Of a stretch of DNA of 64,000 nucleotides, positions 8,675 to 17,754 are shown one piece after another. The stretch lies in NCBI GenBank assembly GCA_026004455.1, contig BPJE01000003.1:1-64000 (forward strand), written 5' to 3'. Within the stretch, counting starts at the first letter, position 1. Each line of letters opens with the position of its first letter. The notes below the pieces were generated by a model, which saw nothing but the letters and a program-made list of their open reading frames with translations, searched no databases and was not told the origin of the DNA. Made by a program: the position numbers and the translations under genes. Source of the DNA: Patescibacteria group bacterium. GTDB taxonomy: Bacteria > Patescibacteriota > Microgenomatia > UBA1406 > GWC2-37-13.

Positions 8675-9878
8675 TCATGTTTTATTGGGATGAAGCATTT
8701 GATAGATTTGCTCTAATTTTTCCGATATCTTTTTCCAATTGTATTTTTCTTTGATTAATAAAAATGCTTGTTTTCTAATTTTTTCATAAAAATTTTTATT
8801 ATTAAGTTTTTTTATAGCTTGAATAAAATCTTCTGGATTATCAGCAATTAATACATGTTTATTATTAATAACATCAAGTCCAGTAATACCAATAGTGGTT
8901 GAAATAACTGGTAAGCCTGATGCCATTGCTGCTAAGATTTTTAATCTTGTTCCGCCTGGTCCAAAAATTGGCGCAATAAAAAATGTTGCTTGTTGATAAA
9001 TTTTTTTAACTTTATCTATATCGTTTGATTGGATATCGATAATTTGTAGATTTTTTGTTTTATAATTGCCAATTTTATTTTTTGCGTTTTGTCCAGCAAT
9101 AATAAATTTTAAATCCGGAATTTTTTTTTGCGCTAAAGGGATTATTTTTTTTATTAAATATAAAGCTGCCTCAGTGTTTTGTAGCCAATAAAAATTGCCT
9201 TGAAATAAAGCAATGGGATTTTTTAAATTTTTTGCAGTTAATTTTTTTGCAATCATGTCTTCACCAGCACCATTGGGGATAACTACTGGATCAATATTTT
9301 TATCTAAAGACATAATAATTTTTTTATCAGCTTCAGAAACAGTGCCAACTTTAATTGCTTTTTGCCAATAGTTTTTTTTCCCATTTTTTAAGTTTTAAAA
9401 TATCAATTAACAGAAAAGGTTGAATAAAAAAAGGAAGTGAATTAACAAAGTGTTGATAAACTTGATATTCAATGGTTTGTTCCAGTAAAAAAATAGGTAT
9501 GGTAGTTTTAGGAATATGAGGCATGATGTAAAAAGTTTCGGCGTGAATAATATCAAATTTTTCTTTATTTAATAATTCTTTTAATAAAATTTCTGCTTCA
9601 CTTGAGTAATTTCTCACAATTAAAAAAGGTTTTGAAGAAAAAACTGCTTTTAAGATGTTTTTGATTGTCCACGGTTTATAGGGTCTTTTGCAAAAATAAA
9701 TTTTTTCACAAACATTTTTTAAATTTTCATAATATTTTTTTTCTTCTTTATTTTTATAAAGACAAACAAGGGTAATCTTATTGTTTTTTGAAAGATATTT
9801 TAGTAGATTATAAGTTCTTACCTGACCACCTGATGATGGCGGATAAGGAACATAAGGAGTAAGCATCAAAATTTTCAT
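8675..9878 (-). CDS. Glycosyltransferase family 4, split by a +1 frameshift
   Basis: Two adjacent frames make one GT-B protein of about 400 residues. The upstream part (9878-9351) is the N-terminal domain, starting MKILMLTPYVPYPPSSGGQ. The downstream part (to 8675) is the donor domain with GPGGTRLKILAAMASGLPVIST. Removing one A from the A8 run (T8 on the plus strand at 9372-9379) joins them as WEKNYWQKAIKVGTVSEAD, where VSEAD is a normal GT4 hinge motif. Sequencing error, slippage or true inactivation are all possible. Its start overlaps the stop of the ArnT-like gene by 4 bp, and it ends next to the preceding GT4 gene, so it belongs to the same operon. Confidence 0.85.
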
Positions 9879-11306
9879 AGTTTAAAAATTGTGAATTTAT
9901 CGTTTTCAAAAATTATTTTGAAATTATTCTTTATTTTTTCAATTTGTTCTTTATTTGAAGTAACTAAATATTTATAGCCAAGATTTTTTAAATCAAGAGG
10001 ATCTTTGTATATAGCTGGTGCACCTTTTCTTTCTGATAGATAAAGCAAAGTTGTGTCTCCCATTCTATCAACAACAATTTTATCTTCGGGTAATGTCAAA
10101 GATTTGATGATGTTGGCCTCTTGAATTAATTCTTTAGAATAATCATAATGATCTTTAACAAGATAAAAAGATATAAACCATGAGAAAGATATTATAAAAA
10201 TAACTATTAATACACTTAAAAAAATATTAAAAATTTTTTTATTTTCAAAAATAAAGTTTATTCCTAATCCAGAAAAAATTGCAAGACTTGGCAAAATCAA
10301 GGTTTGATAATAATCATGTTGAACATTTCCACCTTGAAAAACAAACATATAGATAAGAGAAGAAAGCAATATTGAATGTAAAAAATATTTTTTAGTTTTT
10401 TGAAGAATTCCTAAAATAAAAAAGACAGTTAGATAACCGCCTAAAATAATATTATTAATTCTTTCAAAAAATATCCATCTAAAAAAAGCTGGTTTAAAAA
10501 AAATTTTTTTCATTTCTCCACCTGTGTTAATACTATCAATTAGCCATGAATTAGCTGGTATACCTTCAGGAAAGTTTTGAATATATTGTCGCCAAATAAA
10601 TAATGGCAAAAAGCTAATTAAAAAGTATAAATAAAAGGAAATTTTTGAAAAGATTTTAAAATGATATTTTTGAAAAAATAAATAAATTAAAGGAAAAACA
10701 AAAAAAAATTGTTGTTGGTTTAATCAAAAGACTAATAGCAAAAAATAAAGAAGAGATAACAATTAGTAAATTATTTAAAAGAGATCTTTTTGTATTGGAA
10801 ATATAAAGAAAAAAAATTGATAAAAAAGCAAAACTTAAAGCGGTAGTTTCAGGAAGAATCACCCTTGAATAAAAAACAAAAAAAGGAAATGTAGCATAAA
10901 TTAATGATCCAAAAAATGCAGTGAGGCGATTTTTTTCTTTTAAAAGAAAGTAGTATATTAGAGTAATAATTATTAGACTAAAAAATATTGATGTTAGTCG
11001 ACCCCAAATTTCAATGGTTAAAAAAGGAAATGTTTTATATAGATAAGCAAAAATAGCATTGTAAATAGGAAATTCAACCATTCTTAATCCTTGAGGATTT
11101 TCCAGTCCTGATTGAATATTTGAGAGATCATCGTATTTTGGTTTAAGTAAATCAAAGCCATTTTTAATAAAATTTCGAGCAACAGCAGCAGTATCAACTT
11201 GACGCCATGAATGAAAATCAGCTAAAGGAATATTTATTTTATATAACCTAAAAATTAATCCTAAAAATAAAATAAATCCTAAAATTAAAAAATCAATTTT
11301 TTTCAT
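9875..11306 (-). CDS. ArnT/PMT-like membrane glycosyltransferase, split by a +1 frameshift
   Basis: A multi-pass GT-C protein of about 476 residues in two frames. The N-terminal part (11306-10656) has the first membrane helix and the catalytic loop motif ADFHSWRQVDTAAVARNF, typical of dolichyl/undecaprenyl-phosphate sugar:lipid or protein transferases. The C-terminal part (10609-9875) has further helices and a soluble tail. Removing one base from the T9 run (A9 on the plus strand, 10700-10708) fuses them through helix residues IFFVFPLIYLFFQKY. It likely moves a sugar from a polyprenyl carrier to a lipid, glycan or protein outside the membrane. Its start overlaps the end of the ligase-like gene by 14 bp. 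Acceptor unknown. Confidence 0.8.
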
Positions 11307-12828
11307 ATTTTAATCGATAACCAATAAATAATCCAGCAACTATCCAAAAAGTATAAGCGACTTTTGAAGCTTCAAAAACATCAATATAAGTGGCGTTTAT
11401 TAAAAGAGCGCCAAGTCCAAAAGTAAAACCTATAAAGGGTAGATAATTTTTATCTAATTTTTTCTTAATTGAGAAAAATGTTTTTTTAACAATATTAAAT
11501 AAAATTAAAAAAAAGGTAAAGGTTCCAAGTAACCCAAATTCACCCAGCCATCTTAGATAATCATTATCAGTAGCTTCAGTGATTGATGATGGGCCAGTGC
11601 CAAGAAGTATATTTTTTTTAAAAGCGTTAATTGCTCTTGGCCATTCAACTTGAAGTCTTGTGGCAAAAGATATATCTGAAACGACTGTATTTATTGGTTT
11701 TAAATTAGCAGAAATAGTTGAGATTAATTTTTCTTTTTCAGTTTCTGTTAAAACTTTTCCAGTTGAAGTAACTTCTTTAATTTTTTCTTGAATAATTTCT
11801 TGTTTAAATTTATCTAAATTTATTTCATTATTTTCATTATTTTTTTCATTATTTTTATTATTTTTTATTGGTTCTTTTTGATCTTTTAATTTTATATAAA
11901 AAGAGCCAGCAGGTAATTCTTTAGTAGTAATTTTTTGACCTATATATACAGCACCAGTTTTTTCATCAACTAAAATTCTTCTTACTTGAAATGTTTTTAG
12001 AAATCTTTTTGTTAATTCTCCTGTTGTTAACATTAAAATAATTGTTAAAAACAAGACAAAAATAGAAAATTTATATTTTCGAATAAATATTAAAAAAGAA
12101 AAAGTAGCGATAATATAAGCGCCAAAAGAAATTCTTGAGGCAGTATAAATTAAGACAATTAAAGAAAGAATAAAAAGTATTAAATAACTTTTTTTATTAT
12201 TAATAAAATAGAAGCTTAAAATTATTGGAATAGCAAAAACTAAATAAGAAGCTAAATCATAATGACCAGCAAAAGTAGAGGAGATTCGTGCTTCAGGAGT
12301 AAGATATAAAAGATAGCCTTTAGCAAACTCTGGATTCATTGTTTGAACAGCTGGAAAATTTAAAAATTTTTGACCTAAGCCATACAAAGTTACTAACCAA
12401 ATTGAAACAAAAAAATATTTAATAATTTGAAAAAAATCTTCTTTTGTTTTAATAACAGATAAACTAATAAAAAAAACAATCATATACTCAACTCTTCGAA
12501 GGGAATGAAGAAAACCTAAATGGTGGTAGATTATTTCTTTTGAAATATAAGTATTATAAAAAAATGAAGCAAAAACAGACAACCAAAAAAGAGTAAATAA
12601 AATAAAAAATTTTTTTTCTAAAAAAGCTTTTTTTCTTAAAAGTTGGATAACATAGACAAAACTAAGTAATCCTAAAAATAAATCATCAGCCCGAAGAGCT
12701 ATATAAGTATAGTTAATTGTTTTAATCGGTAATTTTGGCCATAAAGGTACAAAAAAAATAAAACCAATTAAAAGCCATTTTAAAATATTATCATCAATTT
12801 TTTTAAGAAATCCAAAAAGCTTTTTCAT
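11293..12828 (-). CDS. O-antigen ligase/polymerase-like membrane protein (Wzy_C family)
   Basis: A 511-residue protein with about 11-12 predicted membrane helices and a long central extracytoplasmic loop, the architecture of O-antigen ligases and polymerases. The loop (about residues 280-385) includes an Asn/Glu/Lys-rich low-complexity stretch encoded by an imperfect AATAATGAAAA repeat, and is followed by AINAFKKNILLGTGPSSI, which resembles the Wzy_C motif H/N-x-F-x-G-x-G. It is embedded in the glycan operon, overlapping both neighbours by 14-26 bp. Its role is probably polymerising or attaching surface glycan; ligase versus polymerase cannot be decided. Confidence 0.8.
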   Translation of the reverse strand: MKKLFGFLKKIDDNILKWLLIGFIFFVPLWPKLPIKTINYTYIALRADDLFLGLLSFVYVIQLLRKKAFLEKKFFILFTLFWLSVFASFFYNTYISKEIIYHHLGFLHSLRRVEYMIVFFISLSVIKTKEDFFQIIKYFFVSIWLVTLYGLGQKFLNFPAVQTMNPEFAKGYLLYLTPEARISSTFAGHYDLASYLVFAIPIILSFYFINNKKSYLILFILSLIVLIYTASRISFGAYIIATFSFLIFIRKYKFSIFVLFLTIILMLTTGELTKRFLKTFQVRRILVDEKTGAVYIGQKITTKELPAGSFYIKLKDQKEPIKNNKNNEKNNENNEINLDKFKQEIIQEKIKEVTSTGKVLTETEKEKLISTISANLKPINTVVSDISFATRLQVEWPRAINAFKKNILLGTGPSSITEATDNDYLRWLGEFGLLGTFTFFLILFNIVKKTFFSIKKKLDKNYLPFIGFTFGLGALLINATYIDVFEASKVAYTFWIVAGLFIGYRLKYEKN

Positions 12829-13702
12829 AAGTATTTATTAAATAGTTATCTTTTTTTATTTTACCAATTATTAATGAAATAATTGCTTTTAATTTTAATA
12901 AAAAATAAAGTATTAAAAGACTTAATTTTGAATAATGTTTTTTATAAAAAAATATAAAACCTTTATAAACTTGAAGAATTGGAAAAGTTTTACCAGCTGA
13001 TGAAGCACTACCTAAATGTATAATCTGAGCATTAGGATAAAAATAAGTTTTTAATCCAAGTTTTTTAGCTCGATATAAAAGATCAACCTCTTCCATGTAC
13101 ATAAAAATTTTTTCATCGAAACCATTTAGAATATTATAATAAGTTTTTTTTGTTAAAATACAAGCTCCTGATAGCCAATCGACTTGACAAAATTTATTTG
13201 GTGAAAATCTAGTCAGCCCCCAATAATCACCTTTTAAAAATAAAGTGGCAAAAACAACTGGTAGACTAAAAAAATAAGCAGCTGATGGTTGGGGAGTAAG
13301 GTCTTTGTTAAGAAGTTTTGGTCCTAAAAAGTGAATATTTTTTTCATTATTTTTGTAAAAATAAAAAAGTTTTTCAATGGCTCGATTTAAAACAATGGTG
13401 TCAGAGTTTATAAGTAAGATATATTTTCCGTTTGATTTTTTTACTCCCAAATTATTTCCTTTACCAAAACCTAAGTTAGTATTTGTTTGAATGTAAATAG
13501 TGTTATTTTGTTTTTTTTTAGCATAATCTTCTAACATTTTTTTTGAGCCATCATGAGAGTTATTATCAACAACAATAATCTCATATTTGATTTTTGAGTT
13601 TTTTAAAGATTGGTTAATTGAATCAAGAGCTTGTTTGGTAATTTCTTTTGTATTAAATGAAACAATAATTATTGAGAGGTTAATTTGTTTTTTCTTTTTC
13701 AT
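12803..13702 (-). CDS. Glycosyltransferase family 2 (GT-A), rhamnosyltransferase-like
   Basis: A 299-residue GT2 enzyme, first gene of the minus-strand glycan block. It starts with LSIIIVSFNTKEITKQALDSI, then has the nucleotide-binding VVDNNSHDGS, the metal-binding region LLINSDT, and WLSGACILTKKTYYNILNGFDEKIFMYMEEVDLLYRAKKLG, a pattern typical of rhamnosyl- and other glycan transferases. Its C-terminus has a hydrophobic segment that may contact the membrane. The tRNA and its own upstream AT-rich promoter region lie between it and the divergent epimerase gene. Sugar unknown. Confidence 0.9.
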   Translation of the reverse strand: MKKKKQINLSIIIVSFNTKEITKQALDSINQSLKNSKIKYEIIVVDNNSHDGSKKMLEDYAKKKQNNTIYIQTNTNLGFGKGNNLGVKKSNGKYILLINSDTIVLNRAIEKLFYFYKNNEKNIHFLGPKLLNKDLTPQPSAAYFFSLPVVFATLFLKGDYWGLTRFSPNKFCQVDWLSGACILTKKTYYNILNGFDEKIFMYMEEVDLLYRAKKLGLKTYFYPNAQIIHLGSASSAGKTFPILQVYKGFIFFYKKHYSKLSLLILYFLLKLKAIISLIIGKIKKDNYLINTYEKAFWIS

Positions 13703-13751
13703 GATGAAATTATATTATATAATATAATTTAGCTAAATACTATTTTTTAAA

Positions 13752-13823
13752 GCTAGCATAGCTCAGCGGTAGAGCAATCCTTTCATAAGGGAGAGGTCGG
13801 GGGTTCGAATCCCTCTGCTAGCA
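13752..13823 (+). tRNA. tRNA with anticodon CAU (elongator Met, or Ile2)
   Basis: A 72-nt cloverleaf: acceptor stem GCTAGCA/TGCTAGC, D arm GCTC-GAGC, anticodon loop TTCATAA, T arm GGGGG-TTCGAAT-CCCTC, discriminator A. CCA is not encoded. The first pair is G-C and the anticodon stem lacks the three G-C pairs of initiators, so it is not the initiator. Elongator Met and lysidine-modified Ile2 cannot be told apart with certainty by eye. Confidence 0.95.
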
Positions 13824-13844
13824 CTATTACAATTTTTTAAAAAT

Positions 13845-14396
13845 ATGAAAAAATTACAAAAAGAAGATTTTTTAAAAAATATTCAAAATCAAATTTATAC
13901 TCAAGACTATTCAAAACAACCAGTGATTGAAGGAGTACAAATTATTGATATTAAAAGATTTGTTGGTGAAGATGGAACATTTGAAGAAATTATTCGAGTT
14001 AATGAGAATGGTTGTTTAGAGGTTTTTCCTGAATTTAGGGTAAGACAGATTAATCGTTCAAAATTATTGCCAGGAGCAGTTAAAGCCTGGCATCTGCATT
14101 ATAATCAAGAAGATATTTGGTATGTTGGTCCAGATGATCATATGATTTTAGGACTTTGGGATTTGCGTGATAATTCATCAACTAAAGATTTAAAAATGAG
14201 AATTGTTCTTGGTGCTACTTATTCAAGATTAGTTTACATACCTCGAGGTGTGGCTCATGGAGTAATGAATGTTTCCAATCAAAGTGGAACAATTATCTAT
14301 TTTGTTAATCAACGATTTGACGCTAAAAATCCAGATGAACAAAGATTAAAATGGGATGCAGCGGGAGAGGATTTTTGGCAACCGAAAAAAGAATGA
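13845..14396 (+). CDS. RmlC-like dTDP-sugar 3,5-epimerase family protein
   Basis: A 183-residue cupin of the dTDP-4-dehydrorhamnose 3,5-epimerase family, which makes activated deoxysugars for surface glycans. Recognisable points are GVQIIDIKRFVGEDGTFEE near the start, the RQINRSKLLPGAVKAWHLHYNQEDIW strand with the catalytic-type histidine, and YIPRGVAHGVMNVS. The usual RmlC catalytic sequence is varied, so it may act on another sugar. It sits right after the tRNA and 9 bp before the kinase gene, and close to the divergent glycan operon. The function is by family only. Confidence 0.8.
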   Translation: MKKLQKEDFLKNIQNQIYTQDYSKQPVIEGVQIIDIKRFVGEDGTFEEIIRVNENGCLEVFPEFRVRQINRSKLLPGAVKAWHLHYNQEDIWYVGPDDHMILGLWDLRDNSSTKDLKMRIVLGATYSRLVYIPRGVAHGVMNVSNQSGTIIYFVNQRFDAKNPDEQRLKWDAAGEDFWQPKKE

Positions 14397-14405
14397 TTTT
14401 TTAGA

Positions 14406-15203
14406 ATGACAAAAAAAATTGTTTTTATAAAATTTGGTGGAGGTTTAATAACTGATAAATCTACTTCTTTTAAAATAAATGAGGAAGTAATTGATGGATT
14501 GATTTTTCAGATAAAACATATTATTCAATCAAGGCAAGATTTGGGATTTATTATTGGTAATGGTGCTGGATCTTTTGGGCATTTTTATGCAGAGAAATAC
14601 AAAGTTAATGATAATTACACTAATTTTTCCTCAGAAGGATTAACTCTTATTCATCATTCAGTATTAACTTTAAACAAAATCATTATTGACAAGATGATTA
14701 ATAATAAAATTAATTGTTTTACTTTACACCCATCATCTTTTATTTTTTCATCAAATAAAAAATTAAAAAAAATTTTTATTGAACCAATGATTGGTTTATT
14801 AAATCAAAATATCATTCCTTTTGTTTATGGCGATATGGTAATTGATGAAAATCTTGGATCAGTTGTTTATTCAACTGAAAGAATTTTTTATGAAATAATA
14901 AAAAGATTGTACAAAAGATTTAAGATTGATGAAATTATTCATTGTGTTAATGTTGATGGTGTTTTGGATAGAGATAAAAAAAATATTGAAAAAATCAATA
15001 AGAAAAATTTTGCTCAAATAAAAAAGATGATTTATAAACCAGAAGGTTATGATGTTAGTGGAGGAATGATGCATAAGATAAGCGAAAGTTTAAAAATTGC
15101 TCAAAATTACAAAATTAAAACATTAATTTTTAACGGTTATAAGAATAACAATCTTTTAAGATATTTTTCCGGAGAAAAAGTGATTGGGACTTTTGTTGAA
15201 TAA
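14406..15203 (+). CDS. Isopentenyl phosphate kinase (amino-acid-kinase fold)
   Basis: A 265-residue kinase of the amino-acid-kinase superfamily. It starts IVFIKFGGGLITDKST, with the ATP-binding GGG at 11-13. The GNGAGSFGH stretch (52-59) includes the histidine (His59) that marks isopentenyl phosphate kinases. Later come PFVYGDMV, CVNVDGVLDRD and DVSGGMMHKI, all in family order. IPK converts isopentenyl phosphate to isopentenyl diphosphate in the alternative mevalonate route, known from archaea and some Chloroflexi. The convergent gene next door is uppS, which consumes that product, so supply of undecaprenyl carrier is a plausible role. Confidence 0.87.
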   Translation: MTKKIVFIKFGGGLITDKSTSFKINEEVIDGLIFQIKHIIQSRQDLGFIIGNGAGSFGHFYAEKYKVNDNYTNFSSEGLTLIHHSVLTLNKIIIDKMINNKINCFTLHPSSFIFSSNKKLKKIFIEPMIGLLNQNIIPFVYGDMVIDENLGSVVYSTERIFYEIIKRLYKRFKIDEIIHCVNVDGVLDRDKKNIEKINKKNFAQIKKMIYKPEGYDVSGGMMHKISESLKIAQNYKIKTLIFNGYKNNNLLRYFSGEKVIGTFVE

Positions 15204-15881
15204 TTATTTTCCAAATCTTCTTTGTCTTTTTGAATAATCTTCTATTGCTTTAAGAAGGCCTTTTTCATTAAAATCTGGAAAATATTTTTTAGAAAAGTAA
15301 AGTTCGCTGTATTCAGATTGCCAAAGCATAAATCCGGAAAGTCTTTTTTCACCACCTGTTCTTATAATTAAATCAGGATAAGGATATGGTAAATCTTTGG
15401 TATCAAGATTTTTTTCAATAATTTTTTTATCAATGTTTTTAACTTGATTGATTTTTTGAATCATTCGAATGATTTCATCTTGGCCACCATAATCTAAGGC
15501 AATACAAAAGTAATATTTATTAAAATTTTTTGTTTTTTCTTCAACTTGAATGATTTTTTCTTTTAAAATGTTATCAAAACGGTCTTTTCTTCCTAAATGA
15601 ATTAATCTGATTTTGTCTTTTAAAGCTTCTTTAAGATATTCGTCAACAATATTTTTAAAAAGATTCATTAAAAAATCTACTTCTTGTTTTTTTCTTTGCC
15701 AATTTTCTGTTGACAATCCCCAAGCTGTAAAGATTTTTACTCCTAATTTTCTTAAATATCGACCAAGATTGATGATATTTTCTAAGCCTTTTTTATGACC
15801 TTGAAAGGTCGGTAATCCTTTTTCTTTAGCCCAGCGACGATTACCATCTGGAATAAGAGCAACATGTTTTGGGATAATCAT
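15204..15881 (-). CDS. uppS: Undecaprenyl diphosphate synthase
   Basis: A 225-residue cis-prenyltransferase that builds the C55 lipid carrier for peptidoglycan and surface glycans. It opens with HVALIPDGNRRWAKEKG, where Asp12 is the catalytic aspartate, followed by GHKKGLENI. The C-terminal RTGGEKRLSGFMLWQSEYSELYF binds the second substrate. The chosen ATG at 15881 follows the rarA stop by one base; the frame also opens further upstream but without a family match. It is transcribed with rarA and converges on the IPK gene with no gap. Confidence 0.95.
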   Translation of the reverse strand: MIIPKHVALIPDGNRRWAKEKGLPTFQGHKKGLENIINLGRYLRKLGVKIFTAWGLSTENWQRKKQEVDFLMNLFKNIVDEYLKEALKDKIRLIHLGRKDRFDNILKEKIIQVEEKTKNFNKYYFCIALDYGGQDEIIRMIQKINQVKNIDKKIIEKNLDTKDLPYPYPDLIIRTGGEKRLSGFMLWQSEYSELYFSKKYFPDFNEKGLLKAIEDYSKRQRRFGK

Positions 15882-15882
15882 A

Positions 15883-17139
15883 TTACTTCCAATCAATTAT
15901 ATAATATTTTTTTCCTCTTAAATTTTTAGGCAAATATTCTTGAGAGACTTTTTTACTAGTTTGTTTCTCAACAAGCCAAGGATATCTAATATGCCCTTTT
16001 CCATAACCTAGATTTTTCATCACTTTATTTTCTGGATTTCTAAGATGAAGAGGAATTGGATCAAAGTTTTTTTCATCAATATCTGATAGTGCTTGTTGGA
16101 TACCCAAAGTTGAGGCGATTGATTTTTTGGCTGTTGCTAAATAGGTAGCTGTTTGAGCTAAGATCAAAGTGGCTTCAGGCATACCAATCATATGAACTGC
16201 TTGCATACAAGAGGTTGCTAAAACTAAGGCAGTTGGCTGAGCATTACCAATATCTTCACTAGCAAAAATTACCATACGTCTAGCAATAGAAACAGGATCT
16301 TCGCCGGCCTTAATCATTCGCGCTAAATAATGTAAAGTAGCGTCAGGATCGCCGCCGCGCATTGATTTGATAAACGCAGAAATGGTATCATAATGCCAGT
16401 CGCCTTTTTTATCATAAAAAATTGCTTTTTGTTGAACAGCTTTTTCTGCAATTTGAAGAGTAACTTTTTTACTTAAAGAGGCAGCTAGTTCTATGGCATT
16501 AACCGCTGTTCTTCCATCACCATGAGAGTATTTAATAATATGATTGATAGCCTCTTTTTCAAATTGATGATTTGGATAGAGTTTAATTGCTTTATCAATA
16601 ATTTTTTTTATTTCTTTATCGGTTAATTGATACAAAACATATATTTGACAACGTGATACTAAAGGAGCAATTACTTCAAAACCAGGATTTTCAGTGGTGG
16701 CGCCAATTAAGGTGATTGTTCCGTCTTCAACATATGGTAAAAATGCGTCTTGTTGGGCTTTGTTAAATCGATGAATTTCATCAATAAAAATAATCGTTTG
16801 ATTTGTGAAAATTTGATTTGTAGAGATTTGTAGATTTGTAGAGACATGCCATGGCATGTCTCTACGTTGTTTTATTTTTTCGATTATTTTTTTAACTTCA
16901 GCAATTCCTGATGTGACTGCGGAAAAAGGAATAAATTCAGCATTTGTATATTTAGCAATTAATCTTGCTAGAGTTGTTTTTCCACAGCCTGGCGGTCCCC
17001 AAAAAATCATTGAAGGAATTTTGCCTTTTTCAATAATTTTTCTAATAATACCATTTTTGCCAACTAAATGATCTTGACCAACAAATTCATCCCATGTCTT
17101 TGGTCTTAATTTTTCTGCAAGGGGAATATTATTGTTCAT
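15883..17139 (-). CDS. rarA: Replication-associated recombination protein A (RarA/MgsA)
   Basis: A 418-residue AAA+ ATPase acting at stalled replication forks. Walker A is [11 protein letters not shown] at 48-58, Walker [17 protein letters not shown] from about 118, then [12 protein letters not shown] and the C-terminal tetramerisation domain with SMRGGDPDA and [13 protein letters not shown]. The ATG at 17139 gives [13 protein letters not shown], the usual family start; the frame extends upstream only through palindromic repeats. About 22 extra residues (92-113) between Walker A and B are encoded by a 28-bp palindrome and flanking repeats, an unusual insertion inside the ATPase core. Confidence 0.94.
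   Translation of the reverse strand: MNNNIPLAEKLRPKTWDEFVGQDHLVGKNGIIRKIIEKGKIPSMIFWGPPGCGKTTLARLIAKYTNAEFIPFSAVTSGIAEVKKIIEKIKQRRDMPWHVSTNLQISTNQIFTNQTIIFIDEIHRFNKAQQDAFLPYVEDGTITLIGATTENPGFEVIAPLVSRCQIYVLYQLTDKEIKKIIDKAIKLYPNHQFEKEAINHIIKYSHGDGRTAVNAIELAASLSKKVTLQIAEKAVQQKAIFYDKKGDWHYDTISAFIKSMRGGDPDATLHYLARMIKAGEDPVSIARRMVIFASEDIGNAQPTALVLATSCMQAVHMIGMPEATLILAQTATYLATAKKSIASTLGIQQALSDIDEKNFDPIPLHLRNPENKVMKNLGYGKGHIRYPWLVEKQTSKKVSQEYLPKNLRGKKYYIIDWK
16838..16865. repeat. 28-bp perfect palindrome GTAGAGACATGCC..., family B copy 1, inside rarA
   Basis: The arms are GTAGAGACATGCCA and its exact complement. It lies in the coding sequence between Walker A and Walker B and encodes [10 protein letters not shown] second identical copy at 23029-23056 sits inside the RAYT remnant. 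Nearby TAGAGATTTGTAGATTTGT direct repeats are part of the same insert. Confidence 0.9.
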
Positions 17140-17154
17140 GATTTTTATAATTTT

Positions 17155-17290
17155 AACACACCTCGTCAGGCTTTGCCTGACACCCCTCTCAAGAGGGGGA
17201 TAACACACCCTATTACCCCTCTCAAGAGGGGAATAAGAGGTATTATTTATAGAAACTCCCTTCTTTGAGAGGGGGTTTGGGGGTGTGTAA
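17155..17290. repeat. Cluster of short palindromes between rarA and a DUF559 gene
   Basis: It contains a hairpin GTCAGGC-ttt-GCCTGAC, two copies of CCCCTCTCAAGAGGGG and a diverged CTTTGAGAGGGGG, each joined by CACACC or similar spacers. The segment extends into the 3' end of the DUF559 gene, giving it a TPKPPLKEG tail. Confidence 0.75.
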
Positions 17291-17650
17291 AATGTTAATA
17301 ATTGTTTTATCAATAACATATATAACATTTTCAATATTTGTTAAAACATCTTTACTTTGAAATCTTAAAAATTTTATTCCATTTTTTTCTAATTCAATTT
17401 GTCTATTTTTATCTTTATAAAATTTATATTCATGACTAATTCCATCGATTTCTATTGCTAAATTTAATTTTGGACAGAAAAAATCAACAATGTAATTTTT
17501 TATTGGTTTTTGTCTATGAAAATCATAACCCAATCTTTGCTTACCTTTTAAATATTTCCAAAGTAGAATCTCGCTTGGAGTAGACTTATTTCTTAATTGA
17601 CTGGCAAGTTTTTTTAGTTTTGGATTGTAATTAAAAAAGTTTTTTTTCAT
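17243..17650 (-). CDS. DUF559 endonuclease-like protein
   Basis: A 135-residue protein of the DUF559 family, related to very-short-patch-repair-type nucleases. It has the order NKSTPSEILLWKYLKGKQRLGYDFHRQKPIKNYIVDFFCPKLNLAIEIDGISHEYKFYKD, where IVDFFCP and EIDG hold the probable metal-binding acidic residues, then KFLRFQSKDVLTNIENV. Its last 12 residues are encoded by the adjacent palindrome cluster, a fusion seen with this family in other bacteria. It is probably mobile or selfish in origin; the substrate is unknown. It is co-directional with rarA but spaced by repeats, so it need not be in its operon. Confidence 0.8.
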   Translation of the reverse strand: MKKNFFNYNPKLKKLASQLRNKSTPSEILLWKYLKGKQRLGYDFHRQKPIKNYIVDFFCPKLNLAIEIDGISHEYKFYKDKNRQIELEKNGIKFLRFQSKDVLTNIENVIYVIDKTIINILHTPKPPLKEGSFYK

Positions 17651-17754
17651 AAAGTTTTCAGTTATTTTTGATGAACAATCGTTTACCTAAATAATAGATT
17701 ATTTTTTAAATTAAATCAAGAATAATATTAATTTTAAAATGTTAAAATAAACAT

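Noticed and set aside
13752-13823. tRNA as initiator tRNA-fMet
   Set aside because: First acceptor pair is G-C and the three G-C pairs of the initiator anticodon stem are missing.
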